Shown piece after piece: positions 35,669-47,746 of a DNA stretch of 64,000 nt; position 1 is the first letter of the stretch; every line of letters begins with the position of its first letter. A program made the translations under genes and the position numbers. The notes under the pieces are model-generated. The model did not search any database and was not told the origin of the DNA. It saw nothing but the letters and a program-made list of their open reading frames with translations. Origin of the DNA: Circinella umbellata (Eukaryota; Mucoromycota; Mucoromycetes; Mucorales; Lichtheimiaceae); contig JAIWNF010000061.1 of assembly GCA_025093555.1 (NCBI GenBank), positions 62,001-126,000 of the forward strand, in the 5' to 3' direction.

Positions 35669-36719
35669 GAACTGCATCAATTATAAAGACGTGCATTGCA
35701 CAAAAACAAGAAAGAGCGGCATCAATGAATAAAAAGATGAATCAACCGGATTCATTGGACAGAGAAATCCAAGGAATTTTATATAAGAACTTCACACACA
35801 GCACCTGGTTTCCACCATTGCAACGTAACCAAGACCACTTGTGTCATGTTATTCCACCACGATTTTCTAAATTCCAACCCACTTTGCACAAAAACTTTCC
35901 AAAAAAAAATCAGTAAAAAATTAGCTCAAGTAAAAAAAAAAAATTGCAACTAATATACACACGATAAAAAAGTGTAATACACAAATTAATCGCCAATCAT
36001 AATATCTACAGCTACTATCAATACCAATGATCAAACCAGCGGATCCATTTGTTGTATAATCAATGCCCCAAGCCGTTTAAATCTTATCCACGACAACAAC
36101 ATGATTATCAAAGTGAAAAACAACAACAATCAGAACAAAAATAATGAGATGAACACTGATGAGAAAAGAAATAAAGAAAACGCGAGCATGAAAGAGGAAG
36201 AGGAAAAGAAAGAGAGTGTGAATCATTACATCATGCCTGTCGTTATATACGTAACACACACATGACATTCTACATATAATTTATAAAAATGAAGTGTGTT
36301 TTCAGAAATACAAATATATATTTTACATAATCATTGGTTGTGTTTATTAAGAGAATCGTTTTTTTTAAAAGATAAAAATAAAAAGGATATCCCATTTTAC
36401 TCCCTTTCTTTCTCAGTGATGATTAAGTGTAACAATTGTCTCCTAAAAAGAGCACTTTTAATCAAGAAGTAAGACAAATTCAGAACAAAAACTGTATTGG
36501 ATAAAATGTATAAGATGCAGTGAAAAAAAAAAAAATTGTTTTCATCCAAATTATGTCTTGATAATACATTGATAAGTGCAGAGAGAGAAACAGTCGGATT
36601 GATGCATCTCTGACATGTTGCACAAACTCTTCTGTGAGTTGATATTAATACTGAAGCATATTGTTGCTAGGCAACTTTAAAGCCTAGTAATGCCGTGTAT
36701 TTATCTTTTCCTTTATATC
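35669..36719. other. Intergenic or transposon debris
   Basis: About 1 kb without a convincing gene. Small frames at 35725-35916 (plus) and 36077-36268 (minus) have no family character. An X-box-like palindrome, GTTGCTAGGCAAC, lies near 36663, just left of repeat copy B. Confidence 0.4.
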
Positions 36720-36809
36720 ATCAAGCATACGACTAGGTTTCACCAACAAAATAGACGACAAAGCTCCATAATTAAATGAAGAAAAAAAATTAAAATCTTA
36801 TTTTAGATA

Positions 36810-37669
36810 CAATAGGTTAATAAAAAAGCGAAAAGCATACAAGATGTGCTGGACATTGGTTTCCATAAAGAGTATTCTGTTGCTTTTTATTGACATCTGA
36901 AAATTATAACAGCTTCAGGAGATGACAAATCCGATGGGAAGACAAAAGCGATCACAGCTTGATGGTCTTTGGATTAATGTCGAGAACGGGGTGTGTTGAC
37001 TAGCATTAGTATTATCATTTTTGATGAGCTCTGGTACTGCCACTGCTGCTGCTACTGCTGCTACTGCAACTTCTACGGCTCCTGTTATTCCTATTGCTAC
37101 GGGTACTGATCTTTAGAAATTAGCACCATAATGGATCAAAGAAGATCCTTGACCGGAAATGTTGATCACTGTAGGTGTTGAAGATGATACTTGCTTTTCT
37201 TGACCACTGGTGTTGATGTCCTCATTTGCATCACTATGCAGCTTTTATAAATTTCCTTAATACAATTTACTCAATAATTCTCTTTTCTTTTATACATGTA
37301 AAATGATTTTCCTTTGATAAAATGGTTTTAATGTGTGTTTTTATATTATTTGCAAGATTTTTTTCTTCGCTTCATATTTAATAGCTGGTTGCGAAAATTG
37401 TTCAATAACGCAACATTTTTAAATTTTCGACTTTGTCGCTTGTTGTTATAATCGAAATAACTTTCAAAGCTCCATTGTAAAAGAGAGGGGTGTTTTGAAA
37501 GTATTTGTTTTGAATAAATGCTCTTTTGCTCATGACAATTCTGATTCTGTGAAGAAGAAAGGGGATTAAAAGCTGTTGGCGCAGTAAATAGTCCCTTTAA
37601 TAAGACGGCATCCAAAAAGTCAGGCCAAGCTGCAGTGCTTATATTGACTCTGCTGTCTTTCGCGTGCAT
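36810..37669 (-). pseudogene. Unknown ORF pair inside repeat copy B (broken)
   Basis: First exon intact over 107 residues (37346-37669): MHAKDSRVNISTAAWPDFLD through SLLQWSFESYFDYNNKRQSR to KRRKKSCK. The second exon has an in-frame stop where copy A reads ANFKRS (AGA versus TGA context near 37112). Function unknown. Confidence 0.45.
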
Positions 37670-38301
37670 TAATCATGCCGTAAATTGATCACATCGAGAT
37701 CTTAAAAAAAAAACTTTAAACATGTACTTGTAATCTCTTTAATAACTCCTGATACTTAATAATATAAGAGGTTTATAGTCATGATATTATATATGTAGAT
37801 AGTTCGCATTATTTTTATTCAACTGCAAGCAAATTCTGACTATTTTTTACTTAAATCCTTTCATAAAGCATTACATCCATTATTACTGTGTCTAATATAT
37901 ATAAAGTTATGCCATTTTCAATGATAAAAAACATACGCTCACACCACGTAGAGACTAAGCACATCTGGTGACGAAGAGTGCATGATGTTCACTTGGACAT
38001 TTCTGTAGGTTGTTATCAAGCTACAATAGCGGTTCTGACAATAAAAACAACAATCCAAACACCAAAAGTCATATAGAGAGCTGGTATAAAATGTTGAAAG
38101 AGGGTTACCTGACCAGCTTGTATCTTTAACGGACAGATGTATTTGTTTATATTCTTAGGCAATGTGATTTTCCAGATTCTTTAAAAAAATATCTTCGCAC
38201 TGTTGCCAACTTCCAACATCGAAAGATGATCCTTACAGAAACAAAGACGATCAATATCGTAAATCAATGCACTGTAAAATGTATATATATACTATAGCAT
38301 A

Positions 38302-38716
38302 TGAGATAAATACGAGTAGTAAAAAATAGAAAGATGGGACTAAAGTAAAATATAGTTGAGAATCTGTTTATTCCTGAAATAAAATAACTACTCTTTTATA
38401 TCTTTTCTAAATTATGTAACTATCTTATTTTATCCGATCATGGCTAAACTATGTTTTATACGAATGGATGAGAGGACCTATTATATTTGTTCTATTATAA
38501 ATATTAATTCTAGATCATTCTCTGAAACCGTTTGTGACAGTTGTTACTAATCTCATTCTTTCTTTGATGTTCCTTTTTTATCCGGATTAATAATAAGAAC
38601 GAATCAAAGTAAATAATAGTGTATAATTGGTTATATCTTTTATCCTTGACGGAATGATGTTTGACCGATTATTCATGAATGGATGGAATATTTGTATTAT
38701 TATGGTGGTTCACCAC
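38302..38716. mobile_element. 415-bp insertion with 6-bp target duplication
   Basis: Present in copy B, absent in copy A, whose uninterrupted sequence gives the empty site. The 6-bp AGCATA is duplicated at 38296-38301 and 38717-38722. The insert starts TGAGATAAATACGAGTAG and ends GTGGTTCACCAC, a small hairpin. No terminal inverted repeats, poly-A tail or reading frame. It could be a SINE-like or another non-autonomous element. Confidence 0.8.
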
Positions 38717-39770
38717 AGCATAGAAAAATAAATCATTAGCTCATATATTAGAACAGCTGCTACCAAGATCCTTAGACAAGGAGATGGTGTTGTACGATTT
38801 GTTCCATTTACTAAAAAATATTTACCATACAATGTATCTATTGACATCCATACAGGTTATTTGCTTTCTTGCAACCTGTTTGAATTTTCAGCAAAAACGT
38901 ATATGACTATCCAAGCATATGTTGTTAGTATATGTACTAACTAATGATTCTCGTGTTGAATCATTACTTGTTTGTGTCCCAGATATGACAATCAAAGAAT
39001 CTGAATGAATGTCACAGAATCTCTCGATAAAAAAGAGCTAAGGACCCATATAATCATGTAAGAGATCCAGGTATATTGATTCCAGTAGTAATATTTACTG
39101 AGACATTATGCACGTTATCATCTTGTTCGTAGTCTACGTATATGGTTTTGTTAGTGAAATTAGAAACAACAATAAAAAGCTACAAATACACTCATCTTCT
39201 TTTGTTCAACGTCGTTCGCCGCTCGATATTTTCTCTACGACGTGAGACAGCCTAAACATACACATGAACCACAAGTCACAGCAGTTGGCTATATACGACC
39301 CTGGATGCCGTAATCCTTTTCGACTTTGAGCGTCCCTGAGGAACTGACATTGTAAAAAAAAATCATAAATGGCTTGTGTCTTTCACCCTGCTCTCGCACA
39401 TCGATGTCGAAATGGTATATTCAACAGAAACACAGCCTGTGTGATAATATTCTCAATGACATTCAAGCGTAGCAAAGGCTTATCAGTTGCGAAAGTATGT
39501 GGTTTTAAAGCTGTGGTTATAAAATAAGTTTTGCAAGGAATTGTTACTCAAGAGCAAATGGCGTCGGAGTTTGGTTTTTCTCAAACTTCCCTACCTATTC
39601 TTTATTTTATCTACGAGAATGATAGGTTTACACAGTATTTCCAATGAACTAAAATATTTTTGTATATTTGATGTGGATACATAAAAAAATCATAATACCT
39701 AGATTCAGTAGTTTAATTACTCATAAGGAAACTACCGGGGGCTTATATTGTTAGGATAGAACTGATCGTA

Positions 39771-39933
39771 TTGTTTTTTTCCTAAAGATTCGCGGCCAAA
39801 TTATTTTTCAATTTTGCGCTGTTTATAGTACTAATATACAAGGATTTCCGCGAAGGTTGCAGGCGCAAACGTAAAATTACAGCGGACGCAAAGTGAAAAA
39901 TAATTTGGCCGCGAATTTTTAGGAAAAGAACAA
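39771..39933. mobile_element. Tc1/mariner-type MITE, 163 bp
   Basis: Long imperfect terminal inverted repeats of about 50 bp share GATTCGCGGCCAAATTATTT (left) with its complement on the right. A TA dinucleotide flanks both ends (39769-39770 and 39934-39935), the expected Tc1/mariner target duplication. The non-coding interior is about 60 bp. Confidence 0.7.
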
Positions 39934-40170
39934 TAGATGTGTATGTTGGTATTATTTATTGATATATAAGAATATTACATACAGTTATCATAACGTAAAC
40001 CTAATACTAAACGACCGATTTTTTAAAAATTTATGTAAAGGAAAAAGCTCAATCGATGCAATAGGGCCACAACATTGTTTTAATGAAATTCAATTTTTTT
40101 ATGGTACGTAGCTACATACAAAAATATTAATGCCAATTTCTGTATACGAGAAACTGTCTATCGACCCTCG

Positions 40171-40374
40171 CTCTGGTTCCGTAATATAGTACATCAATTT
40201 TATCAAGGGTTTAGTTATTATTATCCTGAATTGATTAATAATTTTTGTGGCATACTGTCTTATGGTACTCGATCTTACTTTATTTGGCTACGTAAGAATG
40301 AGAACGCACTACCCTATGTAATGGTTATGATTCATGATACTGTTGAAAATAGTTTTACGTACTTAAAAATCTAG
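40171..40374 (+). pseudogene. C-terminal fragment of an unknown protein
   Basis: An open frame reads LWFRNIVHQFYQGFSYYYPE, INNFCGILSYGTRSYFIWLR, then ENALPYVMVMIHDTVENSFT and YLKI before a stop. The composition is clearly protein-like, unlike its surroundings. No start or upstream exon found. It may be the end of a dispersed gene family. Confidence 0.4.
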
Positions 40375-40835
40375 ATGAAAAAACAAGTTGTACGTACACT
40401 CTCTAATATATATGTATATTATGCCATATATACATAACATTGTATGTAGTGTAGCAGACTATAACACTCTTTACTATTGTTGAGGATTGTTAGCATAAAA
40501 ATCCTCGACCAACTTCAAGAGTTCCTAACTGTAAGCCAACTCATTTTCGTTTAATTCTTGAATCACTGTGTATTATTTCACTGCAGAAATATGTACCCAA
40601 TATAACACTGGAAGTTCCTAAAAACCACTCTTGGCACTGGAAAATTACATAACCACACTGGAACATTTGATCTCAATTTGTATCAGAACTAAAGACTTTT
40701 TCTTTAATAAAACAAGGTTTACACACCAAAAAAATATTCTACTAGCTTTATATCTATCAACTAAAAGCATTATCAGTTACCACTGAATATACCCTACTTG
40801 TTACTGGATTTTATTATATAGGAAACTTCGTTTGA

Positions 40836-43765
40836 AAAAAAACTCAAGCTACCGCACTGGAACTTCTCTTGTATATAAAGTGGATCATTGCAAACTGCCT
40901 GATGAATTGTTTTGTTGCATACTGCTATGATATTTTCTTGTAGCAGCCATATTAGTAGTATCACTTAGTGATACTGAATATACACGAAATAACACTGGAA
41001 ATTTGTGACACCCGACCATATAAAAAAAAAACTCAAGCTACTGCACTGGAACTTCTCTTGTATATAAAGTGGATCATTGCAAACTGTCTGATATATTGTT
41101 TTGTTGCATGCTGTTATGATATTTTCTTGTAGCAGCCATATTAGTAGTATCACTTAATGATACTGAATATACACGAAATAACACTGGAAATTTGTGACAC
41201 CCGACCATATAAAAAAAAAACTCAAGCTACTGCACTGGGACTTCTCTTGTATATAAAGTGGATCATTGCAAACTGTCTGATATATTGTTTTGTTGCATGC
41301 TGTTATGATATTTTCTTGTAGCAGCCATATTAGTAGTATCACTTAGTGATACTGAATATACACGAAATAACACTGGAAATTTGTGACACCCGACCATATA
41401 AAAAAAAAACTCAAGCTACCGCACTGGGACTTCTCTTGTATATAAAGTGGATCATTGCAAACTGTCTGATATATTGTTTTGTTGCATACTGTTATGATAT
41501 TTTCTTGTAGCAGCCATATTAGTAGTATCACTTAATGATACTGAATATACACGAAATAACACTGGAAATTTGTGACACCCGACCATATAAAAAAAAAACT
41601 CAAGCTACTGCACTGGGACTTCTCTTGTATATAAAGTGGATCATTGCAAACTGTCTGATATATTGTTTTGTTGCATGCTGTTATGATATTTTCTTGTAGC
41701 AGCCATATTAGTAGTATCACTTAGTGATACTGAATATACACGAAATAACACTGGAAATTTGTGACACCCGACCATATAAAAAAAAAACTCAAGCTACCGC
41801 ACTGGGACTTCTCTTGTATATAAAGTGGATCATTGCAAACTGTCTGATATATTGTTTTGTTGCATACTGTTATGATATTTTCTTGTAGCAGCCATATTAG
41901 TAGTATCACTTAATGATACTGAATATACACGAAATAACACTGGAAATTTGTGACACCCGACCATATAAAAAAAAAACTCAAGCTACTGCACTGGGACTTC
42001 TCTTGTATATAAAGTGGATCATTGCAAACTGTCTGATATATTGTTTTGTTGCATGCTGTTATGATATTTTCTTGTAGCAGCCATATTAGTAGTATCACTT
42101 AGTGATACTGAATATACACGAAATAACACTGGAAATTTGTGACACCCGACCATATAAAAAAAAAACTCAAGCTACCGCACTGGAACTTCTCTTGTATATA
42201 AAGTGGATCATTGCAAACTGTCTGATATATTGTTTTGTTGCATACTGTTATGATATTTTCTTGTAGCAGCCATATTAGTAGTATCACTTAGTGATACTGA
42301 ATATACACGAAATAACACTGGAAATTTGTGACACCCGACCATATAAAAAAAAAACTCAAGCTACTGCACTGGAACTTCTCTTGTATATAAAATAGATCAT
42401 TGCAAACTGTCTGATATATTGTTTTGTTGCATGCTGTTATGATATTTTCTTGTAGCAGCCATATTAGTAGTATCACTTAGTGATACTGAATATACACGAA
42501 ATAACACTGGAAATTTGTGACACCCGACCATATAAAAAAAAAACTCAAGCTACTGCACTGGAACTTCTCTTGTATATAAAGTGGATCATTGCAAACTGTC
42601 TGATATATTGTTTTGTTGCATGCTGTTATGATATTTTCTTGTAGCAGCCATATTAGTAGTATCACTTAATGATACTGAATATACACGAAATAACACTGGA
42701 AATTTGTGACACCCGACCATATAAAAAAAAAACTCAAGCTACCGCACTGGGACTTCTCTTGTATATAAAGTGGATCATTGCAAACTGTCTGATATATTGT
42801 TTTGTTGCATACTGTTATGATATTTTCTTGTAGCAGCCATATTAGTAGTATCACTTAGTGATACTGAATATACACGAAATAACACTGGAAATTTGTGACA
42901 CCCGACCATATAAAAAAAAACTCAAGCTACTGCACTGGAACTTCTCTTGTATATAAAGTGGATCATTGCAAACTGCCTGATATATTGTTTTGTTGCATGC
43001 TGTTATGATATTTTCTTGTAGCAGCCATATTAGTAGTATCACTTAATGATACTGAATATACACGAAATAACACTGGAAATTTGTGACACCCGACCATATA
43101 AAAAAAAAACTCAAGCTACCGCACTGGGACTTCTCTTGTATATAAAGTGGATCATTGCAAACTGTCTGATATATTGTTTTGTTGCATACTGTTATGATAT
43201 TTTCTTGTAGCAGCCATATTAGTAGTATCACTTAGTGATACTGAATATACACGAAATAACACTGGAAATTTGTGACACCCGACCATATAAAAAAAAAACT
43301 CAAGCTACCGCACTGGGACTTCTCTTGTATATAAAGTGGATCATTGCAAACTGTCTGATATATTGTTTTGTTGCATGCTGTTATGATATTTTCTTGTAGC
43401 AGCCATATTAGTAGTATCACTTAGTGATACTGAATATACACGAAATAACACTGGAAATTTGTGACACCCGACCATATAAAAAAAAAACTCAAGCTACTGC
43501 ACTGGAACTTCTCTTGTATATAAAGTGGATCATTGCAAACTGTCTGATATATTGTTTTGTTGCATGCTGTTATGATATTTTCTTGTAGCAGCCATATTAG
43601 TAGTATCACTTAGTGATACTGAATATACACGAAATAACACTGGAAATTTGTGACACCCGACCATATAAAAAAAAAACTCAAGCTACTGCACTGGAACTTC
43701 TCTTGTATATAAAATAGATCATTGCAAACTGTCTGATATATTGTTTTGTTGCATGCTGTTATGAT
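40836..43765. repeat. 189-bp tandem satellite in CACTA left subterminal region
   Basis: About fifteen full units plus partial ends, 189 bp each (one is 188), nearly identical. Each has two CACTGG motifs, GACACCCGACCATATAAAA with a poly-A tract, a TATATAAAGTGG box and an inverted repeat AGTATCACT-T-AGTGATACT. Variant bases (R in CTTARTGATACT, Y in CTACYGCACTGG, R in GCATRCTG) alternate between neighbours through much of the array, pointing to a 378-bp dimer as the unit of recent expansion. The 62-codon minus-strand frames in each unit follow from 189 being divisible by 3; they are not genes. Confidence 0.95.
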
Positions 43766-44200
43766 ACTTCCCTGTAACAGTCATATCGGTATGTTATTAA
43801 TACAATCATCCTATTAACCCAAGAAATAAAGATAAATTGGCTGGTTTTTCCAATGAAACTTTTTCGTTGTAACACAGCAAGACATAGAATACTAACCTGA
43901 CATGTGGATTATTAACCCACTTATATTTACATACAGTGAAATATATGAACAGTGAGTTTAGAAAAATACGAAAATTCAAAAAGAAAGCAAGTCACGATTC
44001 AAAAAGGTACAAAATTTTTTTTCAAAACAAACCAAATCGTTCTTTTTTTCCAGCCTGTGATACAAACAACTAATGGAAATTATGATTATTCCCACCTGTT
44101 TACTTTTTTTGCTTTCGTACGCGTAAGCGTACTCAAGTTAAAGTCTTGGACTAGCATTTGATATCAGTTTTAAATTTAAAGCACACATTCAATCATCAAG

Positions 44201-44630
44201 ATGGATGTTCCATTCTATAATACAATTCCCAATCTACCCCGTTCGCAATTTCAATGTCGACATTGTACATTGATTTACAAGAAAAAAAATATTTCAAAGG
44301 CCCAACACATGTTGGAATGTACTGGTTTAAACCTTATAACTAGAGGTTATTCTGATAGGTATACTATAATTTTTGATAGGAAGCTGGTAGACAAATAATA
44401 AATACTCTAGTACTAACTGTCAAACATGAGTAACCAATAATAGCGACGTTACTGAAAATAGCCTCAAACGTCAAAAAAGGTATGTGTTATCGCAAGGGGT
44501 CTATTTATATAATATTATGGTAACTTGTATTCTATAAGTCAAACAATAAAGATCTGAACTTTTAGCTCCCATATATATAGAGATGTCGAGCGTAGCAGCA
44601 ACAGCAGCAACAAGAACAACAAGAACAACA

Positions 44631-44666
<36 letters not shown>

Positions 44667-44670
44667 TTAA

Positions 44671-44729
<59 letters not shown>

Positions 44730-44730
44730 T

Positions 44731-44771
<41 letters not shown>

Positions 44772-44772
44772 A

Positions 44773-44807
<35 letters not shown>

Positions 44808-47498
44808 ACAACAACAACAATAATAATGACTACCATAATAACTATTATGATGACTATTATGAAGATGGAGATGATTATAATTTGAATGACGAAACATCAT
44901 GGGTTGATATCAGTAATGAAGAAAGCAATGATGAAAGTTCATCACAAGAAATTATTAATGAATCTCCAAGTACAAATAACGATGATATTATTATTGAACA
45001 TGTTGAAAATTTATCTGATCACCCTGATGCCAAGCTTTATCAATTTAACAATTTATTGCATAACGTGGAAGAAAGCAGATCAGCAAAATTTAGCAAATCT
45101 CTGTTTTCATTAGCAACAAAATATGGTGTTTCAAGGAATTTTTATGATGAATTAATTAAAGATATCAACAGTTATAACGAAGGTATCAACGATCCGCTTT
45201 TAAGTTATTATCGATCAAATAATATAGCAACCGACGATTTTCCTATAAAAACAACAAAATATGATGTATGCCCTCTGGGCTGTAAAATGTATCAACCATC
45301 TGAAGAATCCCGACGCTGTAAATATTGTAAGACATCAAGATATATAACCAAAAAACGATCCCACAATAATGATGATCCCAATGCGGCGCAGCCGGCAGCA
45401 ACAGTTCAACAATTCTCATTGATTGATATGTTAGCATTATTTATATATGAAGAATCATCAAGAAAAGAACTTTTATATCGTGCCCAATACGATAATCAAA
45501 ATAAAGAAAACGGCGTGTATCAAGATGTTTTTGATGGTGATACTTATAAAGAAATGAAAGCAGAAGGACATTTTGCAAATCCACTTGATATTGCACTATC
45601 ATTATATACAGATGGATTTTCCTTGGGGCCTAATGGCCAGCTTACTATTGTTCATTTCATTATATTAAATTTATCACCTTCCAAACGCTACGAGCATAAA
45701 TGGATGATTCAAACTGCTATATTACCAGGTCCAAAGGCGCCACGTAACTTATTTTCTTATTTAAAACCATTGCTATCTGAACTTGAGACTTTACAATCAA
45801 CTGGAATTCTTGTCAAGGCTGACGATCAAAAAATTTATCACTCACGTGCTCACTTGCTTTTAGCTACAGGAGATTTACCTGCAACAACCAAGATGGCACT
45901 TCACGTTGGGCATACGGCAAAATTAGGATGTAGGGTCTGTGAAGTAGAAGGATCTCCAGCAACGTCAACAAATAAAAACAACAAAGAAGTAAAAAGTGGA
46001 ATGTATTTTATCCCTCAACGAAATCCACCAGCATTACATACGAAATTAGCTTATATCAAAGGCGACCCCGCAAAAGGAATTAAAAAGAAAACTCGTTTTC
46101 GAAAGTTATCATCATTCAAATCGCCAACTTTTTTCGGTTTAGATTGTATGCATCTAATATGTCATGGAATTGTAAAACAGTTCTGGAAGCTCATTATTGG
46201 TATATATGGTTCTAGCGGTAATCCATTTTATTTAAAACCTGCAATACAAAAAAAAATCGGTGCTGTCATGAAGAATTCGAAATCAACTATACCATCAACA
46301 TTTTGTGGATGTGCTGTTGATATTTCTCAACAATCCGGTCTTCTACGTGCAAAAGATTGGGGGAATTTCGTTAGGTACAATCTTTATTAACAAGATGTAA
46401 AAAAAAGAAATAGAAATCAAATATGTGAAAAGTAAACGCCAACTCATAATACATTTTTATTCTATTAGATATATTGTACCCACAATTGTTATACATCATT
46501 TTAAAGACCAACAAACAAAAAATGCCGTCATGGCTTTAGTGAATGTTTGCAACATTGTGTTTTCTAAAAGCATTACTGATACGGATATTCAACGTGTTGG
46601 TACTGATGTAAATAAATGGCAAAATTATTTAAAAAGTTTGGTAACAAGGAAAAAGGTGAAACCGATGGTTTTCACCATCTCACAGCATTATTTAACCCAT
46701 CTTTCACTCTTTATGCGGTCAATGGGTCCTATGTCTTTTTATTCTGCTTACGCAATGGAGCATGCAATAGGAGAAATTAAACGAAAGATCAAGAGTCGAT
46801 CTGCCCCGGGTGTCAATGCAGGGAACGTAATGTATAAACTTGCCGCTCAACGCTATAATGAAAGAATAAAGAATCAAACAAATAGTCCGTCAACAGATGA
46901 TAAACAAATACTTACGACATCGTGGAATGACGGCGATGCCTACGAAATATGGGGCCCCTTCTGGAAGGGTATTGTTTCTGAATACGATACATATGATCTC
47001 GAAACGTGTTTACGAAATTATTGGCAGATACACATTAATGACGTCAATGATAATATAAATTCGAATGTTGAATTTGGTTCGCGGTTGTGGTTGAATGAAC
47101 ATGATGTAACTGGGTCTTCCTATCGAGAGCGAGGTGATCATCGTCGGGACGATTTTTATGTGAAACTCACAATTGATGTTGATATTAATAGGCGTAGCCG
47201 ATTAATCCAAAGAAAACCACGAATATATTTTGGGGAATCGATTTTTTATTTTCAGCATACACAGCAAACAATATCAAGACTCCTCGCTTTAGTAAAAATA
47301 CTAGAAATAAACATTGATGGTTTCGGTTTTCCTTATATTTTATCAAGCTCACCATACAAATATGTAGTTGTTTCTGCTGGAGATATTGAATGCCTAGCAG
47401 GGCTTACAGCCATTACTAAAAGTCGGCGATATATAATATGGAAGGACATACATTCACTGAAGAAAAAAGATTGTGGCGCCCTTCGTGACTTGTATTAA
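44201..47498 (+). CDS. CACTA/EnSpm (Tnp2-like) transposase
   Basis: Three exons, 44201-44358, 44581-46374 and 46469-47498, join in frame to about 993 residues. Exon 1 encodes a zinc-finger-like FQCRHCTLIYKK...AQHMLEC. Exon 2 opens with a long Ser/Asn repeat from AGC/AAC triplets (about 44595-44820), then an acidic stretch and a C4-type knuckle (VCPLGCKMYQ...RRCKYC). The Tnp2 core has DIALSLYTDGFSLGPNGQ (about residue 394), AILPGPKAPRN, LGCRVCEVEG, and LDCMHLICHGIVKQFWKLI (about 572). Exon 3 has AMEHAIGEIKRKIKSRSAPG (about 746). D, D and E of the likely catalytic triad are all present. It should bind and cut the CACTG ends. The exon 1 link is inferred from splice phase. Confidence 0.85.
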
Positions 47499-47746
47499 TA
47501 ATACTTGTAAACAAAAAAAAAAATTTATCTGTACTTTTTCTCCGTTTTTCTCCGCTTCTTCTCTCCGCTTCTTCTCTCCCCTTCTTTTTTTTATCTCACT
47601 TAAAATGACACAGAACGATAGAAACAATACTCACTCTGTTGGTATTACATAGTATATTTGTTATTAACGGTCGTGGAATAAAATACCATTGTACCAGTTA
47701 TATGTTTTGATATAAAGTATTATAATGTTTTTTTAATAAAGGTGAA

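Larger units (their letters stand above)
36720..39262. repeat. Segmental repeat, copy B (2.1 kb plus 415-bp insertion)
   Basis: Same orientation as copy A (24703-26839). Alignment by eye holds over the whole length apart from the insertion at 38302-38716. The GCT-rich triplet run is shorter here (about 37041-37062). Confidence 0.85.
39263..40578. other. Transposon debris left of the CACTA element
   Basis: Contains coding-like scraps on the plus strand (for example AIYDPGCRNPF near 39290, soon frameshifted), a MITE at 39771-39933 and a protein-like fragment at 40171-40374. No intact gene. Confidence 0.4.

Noticed and set aside
39263..39400. DPGCRNPF-like scrap as a TnpB/Fanzor-type nuclease
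   Set aside because: Too short and frameshifted at once; no RuvC or zinc-finger blocks follow. Left as debris.
40564..40583. Alternative CACTA left end at CACTGTGTATT (40564) or CACTGGAAG (about 40601)
   Set aside because: Neither gives a matching 3-bp duplication with any right-end CAGTG, whereas 40579 with 49490 gives both TTT duplication and the longest end match.
40965..43609. Fourteen consecutive 62-residue minus-strand ORFs (MILLIWLLQENII...)
   Set aside because: They repeat because the satellite unit is 189 bp (a multiple of 3) and lacks stops in that frame. They have no independent coding character and sit inside a transposon end.
44501..44836. Poly-Leu, poly-Val/Ala and poly-Ala/Thr ORFs
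   Set aside because: Other-frame readings of the AGC/AAC triplet run that belongs to the transposase exon.
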